This document shows, one piece after another, positions 11,901 through 23,801 of a stretch of DNA of 64,000 nt. How positions within the stretch are numbered: the first letter of the stretch is position 1; every line of letters starts with the position of its first letter. A program made the position numbers and the translations under genes. The stretch comes from Yponomeuta sedellus (lineage: Eukaryota > Arthropoda > Insecta > Lepidoptera > Yponomeutidae): assembly GCA_934045075.1 (NCBI GenBank), contig OW203725.1:25769714-25833713 (forward strand), given 5' to 3'. Below the pieces are notes generated by a model. That model was given only the letters and a program-made list of their open reading frames with translations, was not told where the DNA came from and did not search any database.

Positions 11901-13874
11901 AATACTTTACTTTAACAGTGAAATATACCGAAAGAAACTATAATCGTACGCGATATAGCTGTTCCACCATCACTCCGCTCTGTACGACGCGCGGCGCCCG
12001 CAGACGGGATATTCTCTGGATTCAATTATCATATCGAACTGATTATTTATATTTATAAACCAGGTTAATGGTTAATTAACCCTAATTGCCAAATAACCAG
12101 GTCCAATTAATGAATGTATGCAAAACCAGAACAACAAATTATCGTAGAACTGTTCCGAGAGTCAATTATAGCAAAATATCGGTTTATATTGCATTCATGT
12201 GGAACAGAGGGAGACACAAATCAATCGGTTAATCACACTGTGTCGATCGTAGTTTGCGAGCCGCCGATGTCGCAACTGGCTCTACACACAATTAGTATGG
12301 AATATAGGTACAACATACATGATCACTTAGTAAGTATATGTACTGTTGTCCTGTCGCAAAGTATACAATGCATTGAGGATATTTCCCGACGCGCTCTACT
12401 TCCGATCTGAATTAACGAGGGTCAAGGTGAAAACTTTGCTTTGATCCTCGCTCCAAATATACATAAATAAATAATTCTCAAAGGCGCAGTGCTACGCGAC
12501 TCCAGTGGTCACTTAGCGGACCGAGCCAACAGCGCCGATACCCGCGGGGCCGCGCTGGGAAGAAGGGTTCGGCCCAGACACATCACTTTACTGGAGGGTC
12601 CACAATTGGCTCCCCGGGGGGCTATTTACTTATCCTGTTTCACTAACTCGCTCCGGAAATAACTGTTATTTACACTGATATCCAGAAAACTCACTGAATA
12701 CATTTCTAATTGCCTTATTTGTATTTATCCTAATACGAACTACCTAATCTCAGTAATTAGGTTGCGGAAAATCTGCCAAGTAATACAACAAGACAAACGA
12801 TCCGTCGATCCGCAATCATTGGCCATTCATTTTATGGCTCAAACAATATGGTATAATGTTTTGTCACCCGGCGGCGAGATCAGCAGTAAACCGCCGAATT
12901 AGATACCATTAACACTTGACACCGCAGGCCTTTGATAAGCGACGTAAATAAATAGTACCCAATATGTCAGCGCGCACGGGCGGCGGGGCGGGCGGGCGAG
13001 GCCGGGCGGCGCCCATCGCGGCCGTTATCTCGTCCCGGCTTAGGGGCAATTTGCAGCGCTCAAGATGAGGGTCGGATTAATGCATGTGCCGCATGTCGCG
13101 TGTGCCGTAAATATCGAGATACACCTGCAGCGCACGCGTGTGCGTGCCGCTACGGCAGCGCGGCAGTCAACCGACGCGGGCGATTAAAAATAAAACAACC
13201 ACCTGGCAGTTTTAGGGTGCCGTAAAACGCGCGAACCATTGCGGCAGGAGCAATTGCTAAACGGAGATAATTCAAGCAAATCTGTAAGGTAGTAAAAGGT
13301 GTTTGGACCAAATTGTGTTGGTACCTTTGCTTATTTCCCAATCGGGGTTAAGGGGTTGTGTTAAACGTTAGTTATTCGATTATATATGTTATTGCCTATT
13401 GAGACTCAATGTGGGTCGCACACATCATTCACACAGGTAGTTAGTCGGTTACGAGCTGTGTGGAAATTGGAAGGCAGAGTGCCCTCTGACAGCGGGTGCT
13501 TATCTACAAACGTGAGAGCTGTTTACTATCTGGGAGTAATTTCATAGAATTTCATAGAATAGACACTCCTCATGGTTTACTACGACAATTAATTCGCTAT
13601 ACATTTCATAGCACAGATTACCAAGTAGTAAGACGCATTTGTACTAAACGGCTAGACAATGTACATAGAATTGTTGTTACAAACTGAATTTTAGTTTCTT
13701 GACACGCGGCTCCGCTGTGCTCAGAAAGAATATACCTGATACTATTCTGTGATCCACGGGGGCAACCGCGATATACAATACTTATTATGGGTCCCTAGAT
13801 ACAGGCACGCTTACCGTATTGTGGGGTTTGCAACCGTATGTTAAGAACGTTTTAGACCTCGGCGTTACCTCTCG
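11901..13874. other. No gene recognised
   Basis: Mixed composition with a GC-rich island at about 12970-13030. A frame of 98 codons (12114-12410) has no recognisable domain. No repeats shared with the rest of the window were noticed. Confidence 0.45.
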
Positions 13875-13960
13875 CTCTTCTTCTTCTTCTTCAGGCTATA
13901 TTATGTAGTCCACTGCTGGACATAGCCCTCCCCTAATGAGCGCCATAGCGCGCTGTCGCC
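13875..13960 (-). pseudogene. RTE-type LINE 3' end
   Basis: Read on the minus strand it encodes ALWRSLGEGYVQQWTT, the conserved last residues of an RTE-like ORF2, followed by a short 3' UTR and a GAA repeat at 13875-13892. Related ends lie at 16840-16945 on the opposite strand, 43624-43678 and 44430-44525. It is a severely 5'-truncated copy. Confidence 0.7.
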
Positions 13961-15019
13961 CTCGCTCGCACACTCTAATATATATCATTCAATGATTGTA
14001 AAAGATTGAACGATTAAATTTTTTATAACTTAATTTAACCGTTCAATTTATTATTTTAGTACATAGAACGCATGTATTGAACATAACTCAGTTTATTTAT
14101 TGAACATACATACATTAACTAACGCGTGTACCCCAAAGTGGCAGTCAGCGACCAGCCAGGGTCTACGACTTGCTATGATCACATCAACAGATCTCTTTCG
14201 TTTCATCAACATCCATTAGTTGTTGCACACATACACGTTGGTTTCCGGTTGGTACCCACGTAACATTCCTTTCTCAATTTTATTTCATGCATAATTAAAC
14301 GCCAAATCATTAAAGCCCTTCGGCTTTAATTCCACGTAGTAGTATGTAATCTAATAATCTTTAATGTAGCCCTTTTGGCACTAAGTGATCTCTGCACACT
14401 TTTTGAACTGCACTGCTAGCAAGCTTATTATATCTCCAGGGATCTAATCGTAGAATCTTATATAATACCCCATAAAGAATGCATTACCCTTTGCCAGACA
14501 AATCCCGGGAAGGGAAGCTTTGTTCATTTTTTTGTATTTAAATTGTATTTATACCTACCAAAATATTATGTTGTTACCCAAGGGGTGAAAGAGGTCGACG
14601 GACTAAATCCTCTCTAGCCAGAGGTAAATACTTTTCATTATGAATATAAGGAAAAGCATAAACAAAACTCTATAACCCGAAAAAAACAGATAAAGATCGG
14701 ATTGCCAATGCCGCTTTCCCGCCTGTTTTTTTTCTGTAGCTGACCAGTTACTTAGCGATTATTTTTCATTTTCTTCATTAAAAAAATGGTAATTTTTTTT
14801 TTCAAATAGGATACATTCGAAATAACTTATATTTTTTGTTATTCTATACATATAAAAGAAATAGTTGAATAGTACATTGTACACGTAAGGGACAAAACGG
14901 GAGAATCGAATCGATGAAATTCCATACAACGTCTGCCGCTGTACATTCTATAAGGGAGAAATGACGAACTTTTTAACTCGTTTATGAACGGTTAATGAGA
15001 CACTTTTTGAGTGGGTGTA
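13961..15019. other. No gene; possible old LINE debris
   Basis: A piece at about 14465-14525 resembles 34745-34800 (TACCCCAT..A, CCTTTGCCAG, GGGAAGG), which lies next to a LINE fragment in NOP58 intron 3. A short perfect hairpin, TTAAAGCC / GGCTTTAA with loop CTTC, is at 14310-14329. The rest is AT-rich and unrecognised. Confidence 0.4.
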
Positions 15020-15180
15020 GTAAATGAAATGAAATGACAAGGTTTTATTCAATGCAGCCAACTGGAGGATAATACCAAAATGGGGATTAATGAACGTTAC
15101 AATTCAAACAAGGCTTCCATTTCAAAATCTAAATCAATAAACTCCAAACTTAGTCTTAGTATAAAGTAATAAACACATTA
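15020..15180 (-). repeat. LINE 3'-UTR-like repeat shared with 34384-34506
   Basis: Both copies have AAGGTTTTATTCAA, then CCATTTCAAAATCTA and CTAAACTTAGTCTT or a close variant. At 34 kb this block lies downstream, on the minus strand, of a reverse transcriptase thumb-region fragment. It is therefore probably that LINE's 3' end. Confidence 0.5.
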
Positions 15181-15841
15181 AAGAAAAATCTTTAATTAAT
15201 ACTGATCTTTATGTTACCTTAATTTGAAAAAGCGCAGTAATTCATTCATAGAAAGTTGTTCAATGGATGTAAAAAAAGTTTATTTAAATAATTTGACAGC
15301 TGTTAGTTGAAAACGATTCACCCTAGGGCTGAAAAGTACTCCTTTCAGTGCGCTCTTCAGGAAACTTTAGAACTACTTTCGAATACGAGTAATGAAAATC
15401 TCTTAACGAATCCCTACTGCCTACTAATAACTAATGACATGTCGCCTGGCCTTATTTACCGCACCTATTCATTACGCGAATCAGTCTCGACTTCTGTTTT
15501 CTAACTTTACATTCTTTCTATAAGCATTAATTCTTAACTATCTTCTGGAACTCGTTCTTCCTAATAATACCTTACTGTGGAGTATACGAGTGAAACTCTT
15601 TAAATTTTTTTTGGTATAGTCCCCGATTACTCGGAGATTTGAAAAATCATGCTTTTGTTTGAAAGGATACGTTTTCCAGGTGGTCCTTGAATCCTGGAGA
15701 AAGCGAGGAAATTTTTCAAATTTAAAAGGCACACTTGAAGTGATCTCGCTGTTTTTTTATAGTGACTCGTCCCTTCGGAAAACAGAATCTGGTGCAATCG
15801 TAGTAATAATCATAATAAATAGTGAAATAAAAAGTTTTTAA
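15181..15841. other. No gene recognised
   Basis: AT-rich unique sequence. Frames of about 60 codons only. Confidence 0.5.
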
Positions 15842-16029
15842 TCTATAATATAAAAATGAATCGCTGAATGTGTTGGTAAGCGCGAACCTCGAGAGCAGCT
15901 AAACCGAATTCACAAATTCTTTTTTTAGAATATCCCTTGAAGTACGAGCATGGTTCTAACGGAGAGAAAAATAAAAGAATAAATAAAGAATCGATTGTTA
16001 GGCGGTACGAAGTTCGCTGGGTTAGCTAG
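15842..16029 (+). mobile_element. Non-autonomous Helitron-like element
   Basis: It starts with TC after a host A (15841) and ends with CTAG before a host T (16030), the insertion rule of Helitrons (5' TC, 3' CTRR, target AT). The start TCTATAATATAAAAATGAAT and the end CGAAGTTCGCTGGGTTAGCTAG resemble a very common lepidopteran family. It has no coding capacity. A subterminal hairpin is only weakly visible. Confidence 0.6.
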
Positions 16030-16590
16030 TACAAAATAAAAACCGACTGAAAGTACAGATATTCTTTCAACGAATATGAATTTAAATTCGAAATAGGTAC
16101 CGAGGGACTTGGTTGGTTAGTTACATTGGTTGGTTCCATCAATTGCTACCAATTTTGGGCAACGTGTCGCCGGCGGCCGATACACCGACATTAGCCGACC
16201 CCCATGCCCCGGCGCGCCCCCACCCGCGCCCCCCGGGGGACTGACTCAAACAAACACGCGTACCTGGTACCGAGCATAAGTAAGTTGTCTTACCTATTGC
16301 TTATTCTCCTTCTGTTACATCTAGTGATACAACTTGCTTAGTTACACTACGATTCACTATCGGCAATGTAGCACCACACTGGTGCTACATCCACGACAGA
16401 CGCGATGCGACGTCGGGCATGGTGTGCACACTTGTCATACGCGACGCACACTAATCAATCAATCATTTATCGCTGACTAAGTGTTAATACATTTTGTGGT
16501 AAGTTATTACTTATAGTAGCCCTTTACAGGTATTACAAAAAGGGTGAGACTTATATCCAACATCTAAGCTTGCTTATTAAAATGTTTTAA
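16030..16590. other. No gene recognised
   Basis: GC-rich at about 16165-16245, otherwise AT-rich unique DNA. TAGGTA-type motifs are present. Confidence 0.45.
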
Positions 16591-16697
16591 TTCACTGTAT
16601 GATTTAGAATGCTAAGATTTGTACCTAAATAGATGCATAATCCAAATATACATCTATTTAGGTACAAATCTTAGCATTCAATAAATCATACAGTGAA
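16591..16697. repeat. Long near-perfect hairpin
   Basis: Arms 16591-16635 and 16651-16697 are complementary over about 45 bp with a 2-base bulge and a 15-base loop (16636-16650). AT-rich flanks may extend the stem by a few pairs. It has the size of a small MITE or a long pre-miRNA-like foldback. No family is recognised. Confidence 0.75.
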
Positions 16698-16839
16698 TAA
16701 AAGCATTTTTCTATTAAGAATGTTTTTAACCTAGTTATTACATTTATTACATTTTTGTTCATTCTTTATTTCAAGAGGGAGTTTGAAGAAAATTTTTACA
16801 GATATGTGATCCGAAAAAAACGATCTGCGAAAAACTGCC

Positions 16840-16945
16840 GGCAGATGCTGGATGCGGCAAGCTGAAGACAGGGCGCTATGGCGCTCATTAGGGGAGGGCT
16901 ATGTCCCAGTGGACTACATAATATAGCCTGAAGAAGAAGAAGATC
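16840..16945 (+). pseudogene. RTE-type LINE 3' end
   Basis: The + strand translates as AGRCWMRQAEDRALWRSLGEGYV, then a changed terminus (the expected QQWTT is altered to PVDYII), a stop at about 16925 and a GAA tail at about 16930-16943. It is the same family as 13875-13960 but on the other strand, so the two form an inverted pair about 3 kb apart. Confidence 0.7.
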
Positions 16946-18122
16946 CGAAAATAGTTTTCTGTATTTCTGAGCTCCTTGTTTCTTGCTTTAGAAGCTTATT
17001 CCGGTGGGAAGAGTGATTTCGATGGTGGTTCCGATAGTCAAGATAACAACGAGATAAAAATTCAAGTGTCCAGCCTATATATTACGCCCAACGATTGACT
17101 ATTGTAATCGTCTGTCAAATTAGTAGTTTGAAGTTTAACAATTACACGATTGGATCCGGATTTGGTGCGCCAGATTGCACGTAGCGTGGTGTTGGTCGTA
17201 TGTATACGCAGCATCAGTGTGGCCCAACCTTCAATATATCAATATACCGCCGCTTTGTAGGCTGCAAAGGGGTACTTAATAAATCTGTGGCTGATAGGCA
17301 CGTCGCGTCTGTCGATCGTAATTGATACACAACGCGATGGGAAATCCAATCTTTTCCTTGACAAGGCTGATATGATAATAATAATAACAACTGAACAACT
17401 GATCACTGAACGACTGATTTTGGACCCATGATAATTGAATACAATTATCATGGATCTTCAGTTATTCCGATTATTAGAAAACTATTTCAGAAATTTTGTG
17501 ACTCCCCAGTAAAAAAATACATTTTAAGAACTACTTTTATCACTACTTCGTGAGCTGTCGATGAGTGATCAAAATCCTAAGAACTTTAAACTCGGGAGTT
17601 TAATATGAAATTATATATAAAAATGAGCTAGTTCATCTCGAATTCGATAAAATTTAAAACATACTTGTTATTATTATATTTCTGCAAAAGATAAGCAGTA
17701 GATTTTAGGTTTTACTAATATATTCTAAGATCTACGTATACCTGAGCCAAATTCGATAACGAATGGCGATAAACAAACCGTTGCTAGGCAACGACTTGTT
17801 TACACCTAAAAGGCAGATGTTAAAAACCTTTTCTAGAAATAATTATCATACAAATGATAATCGTTCCTCCTACTAATGTAAAATGCTTATTTATGTTTAT
17901 GATTTTATACTGAAAGGCTTAACCGATTTGAATATGACAACACTGAAATATGACACACAGATTTAACAAACATCTACGCGAGCCATGCCGTATGATTTTT
18001 CTAGTAGAATTAAGCGCGTTTAAGCAAAAAACATACAAACTCTTCACCTTTTAATATTAATAAGTACCTATAGATGCTACTACGAAAAAGAGGAGATTGG
18101 AACCTACTGCAAATATTGCAAT
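16946..18122. other. No gene recognised
   Basis: Unique, AT-rich. It contains the small palindrome GTTGC-TAG-GCAAC at 17780-17792. No coding or RNA feature is supported. Confidence 0.45.
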
Positions 18123-18137
18123 AAAAGAAAGTTCTTT

Positions 18138-18866
18138 ACACTATTTTTATTTTTAATGCACTAACCCGTGCTAAGGAACAAATTTAAAAACCTATTTAGA
18201 GGCTAAAAATTTCACCCATGCCGGGATTCGAACCCGCAACCTCTGGCTATCCGTACCAGCGCTCTACCAATTGAGCCAATGGGCGACTCACGGCATCAGT
18301 GAAATTTCGAACCTCTTTACAATATTCTCTGTATTACGTACAGGCAGCGACATCTGACTTAAGCAAATTGCATTACTTACAGCCCCGACTACCTACTTTG
18401 CAGTTAGGTTTAACATCGGAACGATATCACTGTACCCACATGATTACACTATTTTTATTTTTAATGCACTAACCCGTGCTAAGGAACAAATTTAAAAACC
18501 TATTTAGAGGCTAAAAATTTCACCCATGCCGGGATTCGAACCCGCAACCTCTGGCTATCCGTGCCAGCGCTCTACCAATTGAGCCAATGGGCGACTCACG
18601 GCATCAGTGAAATTTCAAACCTCTTTACAATATTCTCTGTATTACGTACAGGCAGCGACATCTGACTTAAGCAAATTGCATTACTTACAGCCCCGACTAC
18701 CTACTTTGCAGTTAGGTTTAACATTTTCTCTAAATAGGTTTTTAAATTTGTTCCTTAGCACGGGTTAGTGCATTAAAAATAAAAATAGTGTAATCATGTG
18801 GGTACAGTGATATCGTTCCGATGTTAAACCGGGTGGGTGGAATTTTTAGCCTCTAAATAGGTTTTT
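18138..18866 (-). mobile_element. Concatemeric SINE insertion with inverted junction
   Basis: A 15-bp TSD, AAAAGAAAGTTCTTT, flanks it (18123-18137 and 18867-18881). From the left it holds the complement of the SINE A-rich 3' tail (starting CACTATTTTTATTTTTAATG), one 309-bp unit and most of a second in minus orientation, then at about 18723 a switch to plus orientation. The plus part holds a unit tail, the start of the next unit's 5' domain to about 18827, and a jump to the SINE 3' part ending AGCCTCTAAATAGGTTTTTA. One TSD round a multimer with a strand switch is unusual. tRNA-like bodies lie at about 18210-18285 and 18518-18593. Confidence 0.85.
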
Positions 18867-18934
18867 AAAAGAAAGTTCTTTGTATATATTTTTATTCATA
18901 TGTTCACACTAATCACTGTCACTGGCCAAAGAGG

Positions 18935-19170
18935 AGAATGAATTTGTGTCTCCGGAGACTTGAATTATAAATTCATAAATGACATTATCCATTATACCAT
19001 CAAATTCGGCGGTTTCTTCTCTTCTTTAATTACGTGTTCAACACAACGTTGCCATGCTGCTGGAGTAATTTTACTTATTGCCTCATCTAACACCCCCATA
19101 TGATTTCTATCGGATTTAATTCACAATGATATGGGGGCAATCTATATTTTTGTCTTGTGCCATTTTGTCA
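18935..19170 (-). pseudogene. DDE transposase C-terminal remnant
   Basis: On the minus strand one reads RLPPYHCELNPIEIIWG, the hallmark block around the last catalytic acidic residue of IS630/Tc1/mariner-like DDE transposases. It is followed after a frameshift by AISKITPAAWQRCVEHVIKEE and IMDNVIYEFII. The fragment is short, frameshifted and has no partner TIRs. It is a dead relic of a DNA transposon. Confidence 0.65.
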
Positions 19171-22100
19171 CACATAAGTATATGCTATATACTTATGCCA
19201 TATACATACACCTATTAACAAATGACTAAACTTCACTTGTTGGCATAAACTAAATTTCCCAAAATGTTTGTCACACCTGAATTTCGTCCATGTTTCTTTT
19301 TCTGTAGTCCTGTCGCGTAAAATTAATGTCGAATTTTTTATGGTTTTTCGAAATAACAAGGTAATGCATGTTATTTGAGTGATTCTAGTTAAATATGCTG
19401 CAATAGGAATTGTTAATAAATAGTTAGCAAGTAAAAGGCTATAATCATGTAAACAATAGAAGATTTGTAAAACGTGAGTTGTGATAACCCTAAATTGGTT
19501 TGTTTACCTCTATTCTTTATCGAGTTTGGCTTAGGTATTTAGTTAGTAATTAGGTAAGGGTTGAGACCAAAGTTAAGGATGATTAACCCTCAGGTGTTTT
19601 AAAATAACACTTCCATCCATAATCCAGTGACATGCCCGTCGCCTCTTTTAATCTGTTTCCTTTTTCTTTTCGTTTCATTAATCTTTTAATCTTTCGAAAG
19701 AAAGTCTATATGTTTACTTTGAATTTATTTAAATCTGAGGTCTTTGTTATTTTAACTTCTAAAAATTATAATAAATTTATTTAATACGTGGAAATTAAGA
19801 ATTTCAGTTTAGTTTTTATACCTACATGAACGTGTGCGTATGTTTAGACATTGACTGCTTGCATAAGTTGTACTTCTGATTTTTAGCTTTTGATTGTCAT
19901 TTAAAAAATAAAATAGTTGCGATAACAGCATAGGTAATCAATCACCATGACGGCGCCAGCCAGTCGCGCGCTTTAAAACACGAAAATATCAGATTTGTCG
20001 CTTTGCCGCCGTGACGAGAGAAGCCAAGACCGAGACGCTTAAAAAAACTACAACTATCGATTTGGTTGATCCGAACTACCGGATCAAGCGGAAAATTTGC
20101 TGTAATTATAGCCCATTTCTAGGAATAGGCCGATGTTTCCAACACCCTGTAGATACAAACAAAGGAGATATTATGATCTTAGGATTGGAACAAATTGATA
20201 TCGACGAGACTTTGTCGATTGAACTTGTCAGTCTTCCATACAATAGGCAAACGGTTCAGCTTGTTCCGTCGACGGCCATAAGCCCATAAAGTGATTTCCT
20301 GCGCTGCTTATTGCCTACGTGCCACGTCAACAAAGGAACGAATCCAAACCCAATCCATCATTTGAGCGATGACACAATAAACAGGAATTCGGGAGAAAAT
20401 CTAATGTTGCTCAGCACAAACAGGCACTAGGCAGCGGCGCGCGGCGCGAGTTTCCAATAGGCTACATAATCATGCATGTCGCTCGCATCTCCGATTGAAG
20501 CCGGCGCTCGATGGATTCCATTCACTGGTTCATTCGCTCGTTCAATCATTCACTCGGCGCGAGTGGATGCATTGCTTTTATGCAAAATTATTGAATTTGC
20601 GAATTCAAATAGCGTGAACGCGAGCGCGATGGAGATAAAAATCCAATTCCCTATATTAATACCTATAGGTGTAGGTACTGTACTGTACCTACTAGGTAGG
20701 CCTGTGCGCCGCGCCACCGAACCGCCATCACCGGTCTTGTGTATTTTTTATGACATTCCCACTGAAAGAAATATCGAAGATGAAAAAAATCGAAAATTTA
20801 CGGACCCTTTTTTGTGAAAGGCTAGCCAGAACATAAAGTCCACCAGAAAAAAAACACTGGCAGCTGATTAACACATTGTTAGTGTGCGATTTATCGAAGG
20901 TAGGTACGTCTAATAGCTACTTTAACTTGTTAACTAGGTACTTAGCTGCGAATCTCGTAAAATCAAATTTTCACAGAATATGTGTTATGGGAACTATATT
21001 TTGTGTCATCAAAGTTTATATTTGTCATCAACTTGTTTTCATCTAATTAATAGATCTATAGCCACGAAATATTTTCATTCTCAGAAAAATAAAAAGAGTC
21101 GCCAGGTACAAATCACCAATTAATGTCTACGTAGAAAAAGAGATGAATTATCTTAAAAATCGTAGTTCATCCATTGAATAAAAAATCAATTCTCAAAATA
21201 ATACGTTTATTCCAAAAATAACAACTCCGTACTAGAGATAAAGTTCCCTCTGCAGTCCTGACTTTAAGAAATTAATAACAGTAGGACTCTGGTTGAGCCC
21301 TATGTTCTCTTAAGAGATGAAAGACAGAAGAAGATTTAACAGAGCTACGTTTTTATTTTATGTGGCAGCATTTAACATAATCATTCCAATTTGAGTTGAC
21401 CACCTTATTTTTATAAAATTATATTATGCAAACCTTAATTAATGTAACGTTCCTGCGATGCAGGAAGAGACCTGTGCCCTAGTAGTGGGGACATACAAGG
21501 GTTGATATCGATCGATTGAACTTCAACCGATTCGTAGCGATCTGTAATTTCACAAACTTCTAATTGTGGCGTCGAACAAAAATATCGTGACACGGCTGCT
21601 GTACCCAGGCGCCATAGGATTAGATGACACGCCTCCTGTGTCTTCAGCCATACGGAAAAAAGTATTTTGAATTTTTTTACGTTCTAAGCCTGAATACTTC
21701 TAGTTTACAATCGAAATCTAACGTGAATGGCTAGGAACGTTGTTTCAAGTGATTAGAGGTGGAAAATAAGTTTATTTCTGGAAATGGAGGGTAACTAACT
21801 TTTTAATACAGATGAACTTATTTTTTATTTCCTAATGGTTTGATTGATATAATAATTAGGTAACACTATTGCTGTTTTTAAATAACGTATTTTCCTTTCG
21901 AACTTTAATTTGTATACGAAATCAGTCATGGTTTTTTTTTTTAATTCTAGATTTGTAGGTACCTAAATATAAAATATTTAAAAAAAGTGATTTTCTTACT
22001 ATATTACCCTATAATAAAAGCTGTAGAAATAAAAATGTTTTAAAATGTTTTTGGCCGCCTAATTTGATGAAATCTACGTATGTGCGTTGTCAAAAAGAGC

Positions 22101-22360
22101 CCTTCCTAAAAGAGCGACAGCGCATTTAGCAAATGCAACTCGTATTAGCAATATTTACTTGCGCACGTTATCATAGCGTGGTATTTTCCATAACTTATGA
22201 AATCAAAAAGAAACGCTCTATTAACGCGTCTTTAGTTTCTTAGCAAATAATGCATGTTTATTTAGACGATTGCTCAATTATGAGGATATGTAAGTACGAC
22301 AGTGACATCTTTCTAAATACCAATTTTGAGCCATAACTTTTATTCAAATAAAGTTTTTTT
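19171..22360. other. No gene recognised
   Basis: Mostly AT-rich unique DNA with a CpG-richer part at about 19940-20660. Frames of 92 and 113 codons (20011-20289, 20476-20817) show no domain. A repeat tail (GGAAGAGACCTGTGCCC..) lies at 21455-21512. TAGGTA clusters lie at about 20670-20705. Confidence 0.45.
21455..21512 (+). repeat. Retroelement 3'-tail fragment
   Basis: GCAGGAAGAGACCTGTGCCC, GTGGGGACATA and GGTTGAT repeat the tail found at 3440-3535 and in the 45.3-kb SINE. Confidence 0.5.
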
Positions 22361-22369
22361 TTTACGTAG

Positions 22370-22800
22370 CCGCTATGTGTGTGTCCCACTGCTGGACAAA
22401 GGCCTCTCTCATTCAGTCCAGTTTTCTGTCCTGGGCCACCTCAGACCAGTCCGCCAGATGGTTGTCGAGATTTCGATGTCCGTCGTGTGGCACCCACTTG
22501 ATGGTGAGTTTCGCCCACCTATTCGGGTGCATTCGACTGACATGACCAGCCCATCTCTACTTCAGTTTAGCCGTCTGGACACCCACGTCGATTATTCGGA
22601 TCCTTGCGCGTAGTGTGGCATTTTGGACGTGGTCCACCCTCCTCAGGCCCAAAATACTGCGCGCCATCGCTCTCTGACAAGCTTAGCTTTTGTTGCGACC
22701 AAGTCTGGGAGATATTGGTGAGAACGGGCAGGACACACACATCGACGAGTTTCCGCTTTAAGGAAAGTGGAAGGTTATCCTTCATGAGATCTTTCATTTT
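22370..22800 (-). pseudogene. RTE-like LINE ORF2 C-terminal fragment
   Basis: On the minus strand the translation reads MKDLMKDNLPLSLKRKLVDV then CVLPVLTN, the post-RT thumb region. After a deletion or frameshift it continues with HVSRMHPNRWAKLTIKW and VPHDGHRNLDNHLADWSEVA, and a premature TGA occurs before the terminal QQW-like residues. The complementary + strand shows the familiar CCACTGCTGGACAAAGGCC. It is a truncated, decayed copy. Confidence 0.7.
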
Positions 22801-22976
22801 CGTAGCACTTCCAGTTGTACATTACACATTTATAATTTATTATTATTTGATGGTTTAATATTAAATAACGCAACTTTAAAAAAGGTTGGTTACCCGTATT
22901 TTTTTTAAGTTTACAATATCCAGAAACGTAGGTGACAATGAAGATAATTTTGTTTCGTGTAGATCTTCCTAAAACT

Positions 22977-23032
22977 TTATTTGAAGTAGTTACCATCGAT
23001 TTTAAAATGACGATGGTAACTCCTTCAAATAA
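22977..23032. repeat. 22-bp hairpin, one mismatch
   Basis: Arms 22977-22998 and 23011-23032 pair over 22 bp with one mismatch, around a 12-base AT-rich loop. Origin unknown. Confidence 0.7.
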
Positions 23033-23788
23033 CATGATACAAGTCACGCGCCTTATCACCGGAACAGATTGTTGTGTGTCGGCCAGCTGCGAAAAATTAA
23101 TAGTGACTGTACTCGCCACTTCAGTCTACCCGAAACCACGGCAACTGTAACGCTGCCGAAACGTCGTCGGGAAATAAGGTAATTACGTTTTACCTGATAA
23201 AGAATCGCGATTAGACCCGTTTAATATATAAATATGTATGAGTATCGCGAATGATTAAGAAATAATATTCAGAATTTCAATATTTAACGGAATTTTGAGC
23301 AATTTGTTCATCTTCATTAACAGATGGTTGAATTCCTGATTCGACACATTATCAGTTGTCAGGCTGGATTATCTGGACTATCTGAAGTCACTTTCACTTT
23401 CAATGCCAGCAACATATAATTTTAATGTATTTTTTTCAATTTTTGTTGTAATATACCAGAAAGTGACCAATCTTCATTACATAAACTATGCAGGACAGCA
23501 ATCATAACAATATAATTATTTTATTTATTAGGAATCGAGCTCAATTGCGCAGACTACAATACATACAATACAAATAATATTTATTATCGAGAAGAATAAT
23601 ACACAGAGACAATAAAAATTGGTAGAACAGTGCTTAGACAAATAAAGGTTTGGCGTGTGTAAGTAATAAGAGCAACGGTGACCCCACACTAGGCACAGCC
23701 TGTATCGTGGGCGCCACAACATAATTAGGCGTTATGTTTACATTACCTTGTGGCAGTCTAAGCATATGATCTAATAAATTTTGTTAAG
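23033..23788. other. No gene recognised
   Basis: AT-rich unique DNA up to the LINE target site. No frames above 65 codons resemble a protein. Confidence 0.5.
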
Positions 23789-23801
23789 TACATTCCATAG
23801 C

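Noticed and set aside
17780..17792. RFX X-box GTTGCTAGGCAAC
   Set aside because: It fits the relaxed consensus, but a rough estimate is that more than 20 such matches would occur by chance in 64 kb, and no gene is nearby.
20011..20817. Two frames of 92 and 113 codons as exons
   Set aside because: No family resemblance, no shared reading frame and no acceptor/donor pair joining them convincingly.
22326..22858. Plus-strand frames of 84 and 95 codons
   Set aside because: They are antisense shadows of the LINE ORF2 fragment on the minus strand.
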